In this document: positions 1 through 5,017 of the stretch, one piece after another
Layout of the letters: every line of letters begins with the position of its first letter
Position numbering within the stretch: position 1 is the stretch's first letter
The notes under the pieces: model-generated
Told to the model about the DNA's origin: nothing
The model's database searches: none
What the model saw: the letters and a program-made list of their open reading frames with translations, nothing else
Source: Nitrospirales bacterium
GTDB taxonomy: Bacteria; Nitrospirota; Thermodesulfovibrionia; Thermodesulfovibrionales; Dissulfurispiraceae
Assembly (NCBI GenBank): GCA_020846375.1
Contig: JADLDZ010000161.1
Span: 1-5,017 of the forward strand
Reading direction: 5' to 3'
Length of the DNA: 5,017 nucleotides
Position numbers and translations under genes: made by a program

Positions 1-228
1 ACGGGCCTCCAGGTAAGGAAAGATCCGGGAGTGTGGATCGTGTATCTCGGGTGTATTGTGATGGGAATCGGGCTGTATGCCTCTTTCTTCATGCATCATG
101 CGCGGGTGTGGGTGCGTCTCAGGGAGGAAAAGGGTGGCACCAGCGTCTCCCTTGCCGCTTCGACAAACAAGAACAAGCTGGCCTTCGAGCAGAAGATGGA
201 TAAATATATTTCGTCGCTGGCACAGTAG
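1..228 (+). CDS. resB: ResB/Ccs1 family cytochrome c biogenesis protein, C-terminal end (partial)
   Basis: Only the last 75 codons are present; the reading frame is open from base 1 and ends at TAG 226-228. The piece starts with TGLQVRKDPGVWIVYLGC, which matches the usual end of ResB, where this motif leads into the last transmembrane helix. A hydrophobic helix follows (about residues 11-31 of the fragment, ending near FFMHHARVWVR), then a polar, lysine-rich tail of about 40 residues that is probably cytoplasmic. ResB forms the System II heme delivery and ligation complex with CcsA/CcsB (ResC) in the cytoplasmic membrane and attaches heme to apocytochromes c outside it. The gene directly downstream encodes exactly that partner, which supports the call strongly. 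An internal GTG at 31 is not the real start; the gene begins upstream of the window. Confidence 0.88.
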   Translation, partial: TGLQVRKDPGVWIVYLGCIVMGIGLYASFFMHHARVWVRLREEKGGTSVSLAASTNKNKLAFEQKMDKYISSLAQ

Positions 229-264
229 GCCTGCGGAGTGTTTCGCGCTCAATTACCCGAAACC

Positions 265-270
265 GGAGGT
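265..270 (+). promoter_or_regulatory. Ribosome binding site of ccsB
   Basis: GGAGGT lies 5 bases before the ATG at 276 and fixes that start. The core is flanked by AAACC (260-264) and GGTTT (268-272), which could form a 5-bp, 3-base-loop hairpin that partly masks the site. The hairpin is small, so any effect on translation is speculative. Confidence 0.75.
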
Positions 271-275
271 TTTTA

Positions 276-1361
276 ATGGACAGCTCTCAATTTTACGGCA
301 TAGCGAGCATTGCATATATCCTTGCGATGGTGGCCTATATCGCGTACCTCATCTTCAGGAATGGGACGGTGGGTGTCGTCGCCACCACCATCACCGTGAT
401 CGGCTTCGTCTCCCACACCATCGCTTTCTTCTTCCGCTGGAATGAGTTCTACGATATCGCACAGATGGGGATTCTCCGGGCGATTCCACTGACCAACCTC
501 TACGAATCCCTCATTTTCTTCGTCTGGTGCGTGATCCTCGGGTATCTGGTCATCGAGTGGAAATACAGGAACCGCTCCTTCGGCGCTTTCATTACCCCTA
601 TCGCAGGGATGGCCCTGGCCTTCATCGATATCTCCGGCATGTCGAAGGACATCCATCCCCTGATCCCCGCGCTCCAGAGCAACTGGCTTCTGGCCCATGT
701 CACCATGAGCTTCATCGCCTATGCGACCTTTGCCATCTCCTTTGCGACGGGAATCATGTTCCTCGCGGTTACCGTGACCGATAAGAAGAGCGGCGCGTAT
801 CTCTTCTGGACGGTAACCCTCGGGGTATTTCTGACGGTCCTCATCGCCATGGGGATCGATTTCTTCGCTTTCAAGGCGGCGGCCCGGAACCCCGAATCTC
901 TTATCCAGAGCTACCTCTTCCGGGCGACGTTCAGGAGCGGGAACGGGGTGGTGTCCCTGATCAGCTATCTCGCTGCCGCCGTGTTTATCTTCCTCATATG
1001 GAAGTACGGGCAGGTGCTCGGCAGGATCATCTCCTCCTTTTCCCTGAGCCGGGATATGCTTGACGACCTCACGTACAAGAGCATCGCCATCGGCTTCCCG
1101 GTCTTCGCCCTGGGCGGCCTCATTTTCGGCGCCATATGGGCCGACCAGGCATGGGGCAAGTACTGGAGCTGGGACCCGAAGGAAACCTGGTCGCTGATAA
1201 CCTGGTTCGTGTATGCTTTCTATCTCCATGCGCGCTTTATGAGGGGATGGAGAGACACGAAAATAGCCGTGGTGGCGGTGATCGGCTTCGTCTGCACCGT
1301 TTTTACCTATCTCGGCGTCAATCTTCTCCTGAGTGGTCTCCACTCCTACGGGGGAGGATAG
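276..1361 (+). CDS. ccsB: Cytochrome c biogenesis heme-handling membrane protein CcsB (CcsA/ResC type)
   Basis: This 361-residue polytopic membrane protein is the second half of System II cytochrome c maturation: it moves heme to the periplasmic face and presents it for ligation, with ResB encoded just upstream. The hallmark WWD motif is WGKYWSWDPKETW at residues 293-305. It is flanked by the expected histidines: H141 (LLAHV, likely first periplasmic His), H318 (YLHAR, likely membrane His) and H356 (GLHSYG, likely second periplasmic His). I count about ten hydrophobic segments, near 8-25, 31-53, 77-93, 101-119, 136-165, 176-196, 224-243, 268-289, 304-318 and 328-350. The ATG has a good Shine-Dalgarno sequence. 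The odd point is roughly 80 extra residues (about 176-255) with two extra hydrophobic segments between H141 and the WWD region; usual bacterial homologues are nearer 280 residues. Names vary: CcsA, CcsB and ResC have all been used for this family. Confidence 0.95.
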   Translation: MDSSQFYGIASIAYILAMVAYIAYLIFRNGTVGVVATTITVIGFVSHTIAFFFRWNEFYDIAQMGILRAIPLTNLYESLIFFVWCVILGYLVIEWKYRNRSFGAFITPIAGMALAFIDISGMSKDIHPLIPALQSNWLLAHVTMSFIAYATFAISFATGIMFLAVTVTDKKSGAYLFWTVTLGVFLTVLIAMGIDFFAFKAAARNPESLIQSYLFRATFRSGNGVVSLISYLAAAVFIFLIWKYGQVLGRIISSFSLSRDMLDDLTYKSIAIGFPVFALGGLIFGAIWADQAWGKYWSWDPKETWSLITWFVYAFYLHARFMRGWRDTKIAVVAVIGFVCTVFTYLGVNLLLSGLHSYGGG

Positions 1362-1369
1362 GAGGCGCA

Positions 1370-1416
1370 GGAAGGGGAAAAATCGGGAGGGAGAGAGCCT
1401 CCTGCTTCCCCCTTTT
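1370..1416 (+). other. Two-stage RNA hairpin in the ccsB-tsaD gap
   Basis: An inner stem pairs CGGGAGG (1384-1390) with CCTCCTG (1398-1404) around the loop GAGAGAG, with one G-U pair. An outer stem can pair 1370-1377 (GGAAGGGG) with 1409-1416 (CCCCTTTT), with two G-U pairs. The short T run is inside the outer stem and nothing T-rich follows, so it is not a standard intrinsic terminator. It may be an attenuator, an RNA-stability element or chance purine/pyrimidine pairing. The only Shine-Dalgarno-like bases in the gap lie in this hairpin, more than 40 bases from the tsaD ATG. Confidence 0.4.
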
Positions 1417-1433
1417 CGCATTCCCCGTGCAGC

Positions 1434-2453
1434 ATGGTGATCCTCGGCATCGATACCTCCTGCGACGACACGTCCTCGGCAGTTGTGGCTGATGGTCGGC
1501 GCATCCTTTCCTCTGTCGTCTCCTCGCAGACGGACATCCACCGGAAATACGGGGGTATTGTCCCCGAACTGGCGTCGCGCAGGCATATCGAGATGATCTG
1601 GCCCGTGGTGACCGAGGCACTGGAAACCGCCCGTGTCCCTCTCGATTCCCTCGATGCCTTAGCCGTCTGCCACGGACCCGGGCTGATCGGCTCGCTCCTG
1701 GTGGGCTGCAACTTTGCGAAGGCGGTCGGGTATGCCCGGAAACTCCCCCTGGTCGGCGTCAATCACCTGGAAGGGCATATGTTTTCCGCCTTTCTTGAGG
1801 AGGAGCCTCCGGAATTTCCCTTTCTCTCGCTGATCGTTTCGGGGGGGCACACCAGCCTGTACCTCGTGCATGCCTTCGGCTCCTATACGGAGTTGGGCAG
1901 GACGCGGGACGATGCGGCAGGGGAGGCCTACGATAAAGTGGCCAAACTCCTCGGACTCGGCTACCCGGGAGGTCCGTTGATCGACCGGCTGGCGAAGAGC
2001 GGGAACCCGGGGGCCTTCAATTTCCCCCGCGCCTACGTGCCGGAGTCCTTCGATTTCAGCTTCAGCGGCCTCAAAACAGCGGTGCGGTCGGTGATACAGG
2101 GCGCAGGTCTTCCGGCGGCCGGTCAGACCCCGCCGGAAGAGACCTCCCTGGTAAGGGATATCGCTGCCTCCTTCCAGGCATCCGTGGTGGATGTCCTGGT
2201 GAGGAAAGTGGAGTGGGCCATTGTCGGAAAGGGGATCCGCCGGGTGGTTCTTTCCGGCGGGGTCTCCGCAAACGGAGAGCTGCGGAAAAGGATGAAAGAG
2301 ATGGCGGAAGAGCGGGAGGTGGAGCTCTTTCTCCCTTCCCCGGCCCTTTGTACCGATAATGCGGCCATGATCGCCGCTGCCGGGCACCACCGTTTTCTCG
2401 CCGGAGAAAGGGCCGGGCTCGACCTGAACCCGAAAGCCTATCTGCCCCTATAG
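1434..2453 (+). CDS. tsaD: tRNA N6-threonylcarbamoyladenosine synthase subunit TsaD (Gcp/Kae1/YgjD)
   Basis: TsaD transfers the threonylcarbamoyl group from threonylcarbamoyl-AMP to A37 of ANN-decoding tRNAs, in the cytoplasm, with TsaB and TsaE; TsaC makes the intermediate. The 339-residue length is normal. The N-terminus GIDTSCDDTS (5-14) is the ASKHA ATPase-fold start of the family, followed by YGGIVPELASRRH (39-51). The metal-binding HxxxH is H111/H115 in NHLEGH, with D308 in CTDNA as the third ligand. SGGHT (136-140), DDAAGEAYDK (159-168), YPGGP (177-181), FSFSGLKTA (208-216) and SGGVSAN (274-280) are all intact. The start is fixed by homology: the family begins two or three residues before GID. 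No Shine-Dalgarno sequence precedes the ATG, and GTG at 1437 would be no better. Residue 12 is Asp where E. coli has Glu. It lies 72 bases after ccsB, and its stop overlaps the convergent hydrolase gene by 6 bases. TsaB, TsaE and TsaC are not in the window. Confidence 0.97.
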   Translation: MVILGIDTSCDDTSSAVVADGRRILSSVVSSQTDIHRKYGGIVPELASRRHIEMIWPVVTEALETARVPLDSLDALAVCHGPGLIGSLLVGCNFAKAVGYARKLPLVGVNHLEGHMFSAFLEEEPPEFPFLSLIVSGGHTSLYLVHAFGSYTELGRTRDDAAGEAYDKVAKLLGLGYPGGPLIDRLAKSGNPGAFNFPRAYVPESFDFSFSGLKTAVRSVIQGAGLPAAGQTPPEETSLVRDIAASFQASVVDVLVRKVEWAIVGKGIRRVVLSGGVSANGELRKRMKEMAEEREVELFLPSPALCTDNAAMIAAAGHHRFLAGERAGLDLNPKAYLPL

Positions 2454-4250
2454 CCGCGCAGCGGCACGCCTCTGCTTCCTCACCCATACCGCGCCCCCCA
2501 CTGCGACGATCAGACCGAAGCCGAAGGGATACTTGACGGCATACACAACAGGGATAAGCGCCCACCGCACCGCAAGCCGCAGCGCTGCGTGCTTTTGCAG
2601 GAAATCAGCCGCCGGAGGCGACAGGCGGTAATACAGGGCGACAAGCTTTCTCCCCGGCGGGTTGGTAAGGAGACAGGCATCCCTGAAAGTCCGCAGCGCC
2701 TGCACCTCGGGCGCGAGAGAGCTCCCGAAAGCCGCTGTGGCGATGAAGCATCCCCCTCCACCTCCTCCGCTGTCGGTGCTGTCCGAAGAGCCGGTGCCGG
2801 ACGCATGGCCGGTATCGGCCGCGGCCCCTGTTTCGGAGAGGGTCGCCTGGAGGACCGGCACCTCCGCATCATTGGAGGGGATATTCAGGAACGCGCTCCT
2901 GGAGCCGGAAGAGGACGGTGAGAAGACAATCTGCAGGGTGCATTCTCTTCCCGGAGTGATTGTCTGCCCCGAACAGGTATCGTTCTGCACCTTGAATTCC
3001 GAAGCGTTGCCGCCGGAAAGGGAGATGGTTCCCACTGCCAGGTCCGCTGTGCCGGTGTTGAAGACGGTAAGGCTCAGGGGGGAGGAGCTGGAGCCGGGGG
3101 AGACGGCATCGAAGACATAGGAGGTGGAGGACAGGGAGATGTTGGGTGCGGGGGAGGGTACCTGCATGAAGGAGGTATGGTTTGCAATAACGCCCTGTAC
3201 CGCAGCGAAGGAAGGCTTCTCCAGGAAGGTCACCTCACCGGTGGTCGTATTTTCCAACTGTTCGAGCAGCCCCTCGGCGCGGTCGGTTTCAGAAAGCTCC
3301 TGGTTATCCCTCAGGGTGATGAATACCTTGCCCGCCCCGTTCTGTAAGAGTGTCTTTACGGACGAGCTGTAGTATTCCGCCTGCGATTCAGGTCCGTGGT
3401 TGTAGTTCGGGTCCGACTGATAGGCTGAATCCGAGGTGTAGCCGTGCTCCGACACCCAGATAGTACCGTAGAAGCCTGCTGCCCTGAAATCGGCAATGAA
3501 TGCCTGGAGCTGGGAGACCAGCGCAGAGAGATTCGTGCGCACATGAATAGTGCCGATGTCGAATTTCCCCGGAGCGTTCTGCGCCACCTCTCTGATCCAG
3601 GTGGTGAGATTCTCCCTGTGTGCCGGCATGAAGACCCCGGCGATGAGGACCTTGGCCGAATGGTCGGCCGCCTTCACCGCATCATAGGTTGTCGAAAGGA
3701 GCTTCGCATATTCCGCCGCATCTCCATAAAAGAACCCCCTGCATGTCGTGCCGCTGCATTCGTATTCGTTGGGCTCGTTCCAGACCTCCCAATAGTGAAT
3801 GGTGTCCTTGTACCGGGTGACGATGGCTTGTATCCAGTCGGACCACTGACCGTAATCGGCGGGGGGACAATAGTTGGGGTTGTAGGAATAGGAGGCCGAA
3901 GGGCATTTCCCCGCCCAGTCGGGCATGGAATTGAATGTCCCGAGGATCTGAACCCCATAGTGCCGCGATAGCTCCGCTATCCTGTCCATGTGCGCCCAGT
4001 CGGGCGGAGCGCCTTCTTTTGCATAGAGTGCGGAGAGCTGGACATCCAGCCTGAGAAAGCCCGCTCCCAGGCGGGAAGTGTAGGAGAAGAGCGCCTCTTG
4101 TGCGCTGGTGGGCATATCGGGAAAAATCATGGAGTGCGCCCCGTAGAACTCGCTGGTGCTCCCGTATGAGCTTCTGCAGGGGGAAAGCGTAAAGAGCACA
4201 AGCAGGAGAAACAAACCCTTTATTTTTATGATATGCCGGCGACAGCTCAC
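2448..4250 (-). CDS. Secreted GH-A clan (GH39/GH5-like) glycoside hydrolase with choice-of-anchor D domain and CFI-box-CTERM tail
   Basis: A 600-residue exported protein in four parts. Residues 1-30 form a signal peptide: basic start, hydrophobic core GLFLLLVLFTL, likely cut after SSYG (27-30); LSPC is a poor lipobox because of the Pro. Residues 34-365 look like a clan GH-A TIM barrel: GAGFLRLDV (62-70), WEVWNEPNE (154-162) with E159 as acid/base, and TIWVSEHG (263-270) with E268 as nucleophile; their spacing of 109 fits the clan. Residues 369-474 resemble the choice-of-anchor D (ASPM/SPD-2/Hydin-like) beta domain, with cysteines C426 and C437. A Ser/Gly linker ends in six glycines (495-500). 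The tail 501-600 starts CFIATAAFGS and ends in a hydrophobic segment and RKQRR, as in CFI-box-CTERM proteins. The start is GTG with AGGAGG nine bases upstream. It probably cleaves an extracellular polysaccharide; the substrate cannot be read from sequence, and PslG-like exopolysaccharide hydrolases are one comparison. Confidence 0.85.
   Translation of the reverse strand: MSCRRHIIKIKGLFLLLVLFTLSPCRSSYGSTSEFYGAHSMIFPDMPTSAQEALFSYTSRLGAGFLRLDVQLSALYAKEGAPPDWAHMDRIAELSRHYGVQILGTFNSMPDWAGKCPSASYSYNPNYCPPADYGQWSDWIQAIVTRYKDTIHYWEVWNEPNEYECSGTTCRGFFYGDAAEYAKLLSTTYDAVKAADHSAKVLIAGVFMPAHRENLTTWIREVAQNAPGKFDIGTIHVRTNLSALVSQLQAFIADFRAAGFYGTIWVSEHGYTSDSAYQSDPNYNHGPESQAEYYSSSVKTLLQNGAGKVFITLRDNQELSETDRAEGLLEQLENTTTGEVTFLEKPSFAAVQGVIANHTSFMQVPSPAPNISLSSTSYVFDAVSPGSSSSPLSLTVFNTGTADLAVGTISLSGGNASEFKVQNDTCSGQTITPGRECTLQIVFSPSSSGSRSAFLNIPSNDAEVPVLQATLSETGAAADTGHASGTGSSDSTDSGGGGGGCFIATAAFGSSLAPEVQALRTFRDACLLTNPPGRKLVALYYRLSPPAADFLQKHAALRLAVRWALIPVVYAVKYPFGFGLIVAVGGAVWVRKQRRAAARL
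2453..2465. terminator. GC hairpin at the convergent gene ends (weak terminator candidate)
   Basis: GCCGC-GCA-GCGGC forms a perfect 5-bp stem with a 3-base loop, starting at the last base of the tsaD stop and lying in the final codons of the convergent gene. There is no T run on either strand, so it does not look like a full intrinsic terminator. It is listed because it is the only stem at this tail-to-tail junction; it could equally be a by-product of the alanine and arginine codons it encodes. Confidence 0.2.
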
Positions 4251-4259
4251 TCTGCTCTT

Positions 4260-4265
4260 CCTCCT
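4260..4265 (-). promoter_or_regulatory. Ribosome binding site of the hydrolase gene
   Basis: On the minus strand AGGAGG stands 9 bases before the GTG codon at 4250-4248. This supports a GTG start. No ATG precedes the signal-peptide core in this frame; the first in-frame ATG is codon 41, which would remove the signal peptide. Confidence 0.7.
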
Positions 4266-4289
4266 GTTCTGAAATACTTCCGCCCACCT

Positions 4290-4318
4290 ACTTTACGGGG
4301 GGAACACCCTGTTGTCAA
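4290..4318 (-). promoter_or_regulatory. Sigma70-type promoter for the hydrolase gene
   Basis: Read on the minus strand, a perfect TTGACA -35 box (4318-4313) is followed after 17 bases by TAAAGT (4295-4290), four of six matches to the -10 consensus. Transcription would start near 4283 and leave a leader of about 33 bases containing the AGGAGG site. Spacing and position both fit well; no experimental support is available. Confidence 0.6.
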
Positions 4319-4352
4319 GGCGCTCTCCTTCCAGTGGAGAACAGGGCGCTTG
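4316..4352. promoter_or_regulatory. Imperfect inverted repeat between divergent promoters (possible operator)
   Basis: An inner dyad TCTCC-N7-GGAGA (4324-4340) is enclosed by CAAGGCGC (4316-4323) and GCGCTTG (4346-4352), which match as inverted copies apart from one extra base. A further overlapping dyad is CCCTGTT (4307-4313) with AACAGGG (4340-4346). The region lies upstream of both predicted start sites, so it would act as DNA rather than RNA. No regulator gene is in the window, and some of the symmetry may be chance. Confidence 0.3.
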
Positions 4353-4382
4353 TTGAAAGCACGCCGGGAGCGCTACTATAGT
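4353..4382 (+). promoter_or_regulatory. Sigma70-type promoter for the dehydrogenase gene
   Basis: TTGAAA (4353-4358) is separated by 18 bases from TATAGT (4377-4382); each box matches consensus at five of six positions. Transcription would start near 4389, giving a leader of about 38 bases. An alternative pairing, TTGTTG (4350-4355) with TACTAT (4374-4379), has the same spacing but a weaker -35 box. The -10 area overlaps a perfect 10-bp palindrome, TACTATAGTA (4374-4383). Confidence 0.55.
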
Positions 4383-4417
4383 ATAACCACGGAAATACGG
4401 GGCTCCTGTCTGCTCCT

Positions 4418-4422
4418 GGAGG
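4418..4422 (+). promoter_or_regulatory. Ribosome binding site of the dehydrogenase gene
   Basis: GGAGG stands four bases before the ATG at 4427. This is slightly close but acceptable, and it supports the start, which also matches the family N-terminus (MKVAKLY, then the GICSGD zinc site near residue 37). Confidence 0.7.
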
Positions 4423-4426
4423 AAGC

Positions 4427-5017
4427 ATGAAAGTTGCGAAGCTCTACCGCTTCAACGATATACGTATTGAAGAGATCTCTGTCCCCTCTGTCGGACCGCA
4501 CGATGCACTGATCAGGACGCGGGCATGCGGCATCTGCTCGGGAGATGTAATGCCCTGGTATATCGAGAAGAAGGCACCCCTGGTGATCGGGCATGAGCCT
4601 GCGGGAGAAGTGGTGGCGCTGGGCAGTGAGGCCGACACCCCCCTGCGGCCGGGGGACAGGGTTTTCGTGCACCACCACGCACCCTGTCTGCGCTGCAGGT
4701 TCTGCGCCCGCGGCGACCATGTCCAGTGCGAGACATGGCGGAAAACCAGGATCGAACCGGGGGGGCTCTCTGAATATATCCTCGTTCCCGGGGTAAACCT
4801 GCGCAATGATACCTTGCGACTTCCCGACACACTGGGGTATGAGGAAGGCACCCTCGTCGAGCCCGCCGCATGCGTCGTGAAGTCGCTCCGCCGGTCGTCC
4901 ATGAGGGAAGGGGATACCCTTCTCGTCATCGGCCTCGGTGTCATGGGACAGATGCATATCCTCCTGGCCGGGGCGTTCGGGGCCCGCACCGTCATCGGTG
5001 CGGACCGGATTCCCTTC
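4427..5017 (+). CDS. Zinc-dependent medium-chain alcohol/polyol dehydrogenase (3' end outside window)
   Basis: The first 197 codons of an MDR-superfamily dehydrogenase, open to the window edge; full members are about 340-350 residues. The GroES-like catalytic domain carries the catalytic-zinc ligands C37 (CGICSGD), H56 with E57 (IGHEPAGE) and E145 (VEPAAC). The structural-zinc cysteines C87, C90, C93 and C101 have the standard C-x2-C-x2-C-x7-C spacing, so both zinc sites appear intact. The Rossmann domain begins with VIGLGVMG (167-174), and the acidic D193 at the end of the second strand favours NAD(H) over NADP(H). The family includes sorbitol, threonine and alcohol dehydrogenases that oxidise a secondary or primary alcohol; the substrate cannot be fixed from this fragment. 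The zinc motif has SGD rather than the usual GSD. The gene has its own promoter and is divergent from the hydrolase gene, with 176 bases between the two starts. Confidence 0.9.
   Translation, partial: MKVAKLYRFNDIRIEEISVPSVGPHDALIRTRACGICSGDVMPWYIEKKAPLVIGHEPAGEVVALGSEADTPLRPGDRVFVHHHAPCLRCRFCARGDHVQCETWRKTRIEPGGLSEYILVPGVNLRNDTLRLPDTLGYEEGTLVEPAACVVKSLRRSSMREGDTLLVIGLGVMGQMHILLAGAFGARTVIGADRIPF

Noticed and set aside
1411..1416. CCTTTT after the hairpin as an intrinsic terminator for ccsB
   Set aside because: The T run is only four bases, lies seven bases beyond the inner stem and is part of the outer stem. tsaD follows at once in the same direction with no promoter I can identify.
273..1586. 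437-codon open frame on the minus strand, antisense to ccsB and the start of tsaD
   Set aside because: Its translation is an Arg/His/Gly/Asp-rich mix with no recognisable domain, and it lies opposite two clearly real genes. Its length follows from the GC-rich codon use of the genes it shadows.
1659..2390. 243-codon minus-strand open frame inside tsaD
   Set aside because: Low-information composition, no motif or convincing start region, and complete overlap with a conserved gene.
2735..2775. Short G/C-rich repeat in the hydrolase gene as a repeat element
   Set aside because: It simply encodes the six-glycine linker before the C-terminal tail.
2662..3120. Plus-strand open frames opposite the hydrolase gene, including 3444-3971
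   Set aside because: They fall wholly opposite a gene with signal peptide, catalytic motifs and tail, and their translations show no domain.
4313..4330. Lipobox reading of the hydrolase signal peptide (LSPC) with the divergent region as a lipoprotein gene start
   Set aside because: Proline directly before the Cys is disfavoured for signal peptidase II, and a good SPase I site (SYG-S) follows, so I treat it as an ordinary signal peptide.
4376..4957. 193-codon minus-strand open frame opposite the dehydrogenase and its promoter
   Set aside because: It is opposite the intact zinc and nucleotide-binding motifs of the dehydrogenase and shows no recognisable family.

Overview
The window is 5,017 bases of GC-rich bacterial chromosome with five genes and no RNA gene, mobile element or CRISPR array that I could find. 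System II (ResB/CcsB) cytochrome c maturation, an exported protein with a CFI-box-CTERM-type tail, and a 'CGICSGD' zinc dehydrogenase together suggest an anaerobic or respiratory Gram-negative such as Nitrospirota or Desulfobacterota (old deltaproteobacteria). That placement is an inference from gene content and family memory, not a database result.

Left part (1-2453, plus strand). The window opens inside the last 75 codons of resB. It is followed 47 bases later by a complete ccsB, the heme-handling WWD-domain partner of ResB. After a 72-base gap holding a strong RNA hairpin comes tsaD, the tRNA t6A37 modification subunit. The three genes read the same way and are probably co-transcribed. tsaD lacks a visible Shine-Dalgarno sequence. 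CcsB carries about 80 extra residues, including two extra hydrophobic segments, between its first periplasmic His and the WWD motif.

Middle (2448-4250, minus strand). A 600-codon gene encodes a secreted clan GH-A (GH39/GH5-like) glycoside hydrolase, followed by a choice-of-anchor-D type beta domain, a Ser/Gly linker and a C-terminal CFI-box-CTERM sorting-type tail. It runs tail to tail into tsaD, and the two stop codons share the self-complementary hexamer CTATAG.

Right part (4251-5017). A 176-base divergent intergenic region carries two good sigma70-type promoters, one for each direction, with an imperfect inverted repeat between them. The plus-strand promoter drives a zinc-dependent medium-chain alcohol/polyol dehydrogenase whose first 197 codons lie in the window. 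The divergent arrangement hints that hydrolase and dehydrogenase could be regulated together, but nothing else here shows a shared pathway.

No clearly new multi-gene system is visible. The items most worth checking are the tail-anchored exported hydrolase, the expanded CcsB and the compact tail-to-tail gene end.
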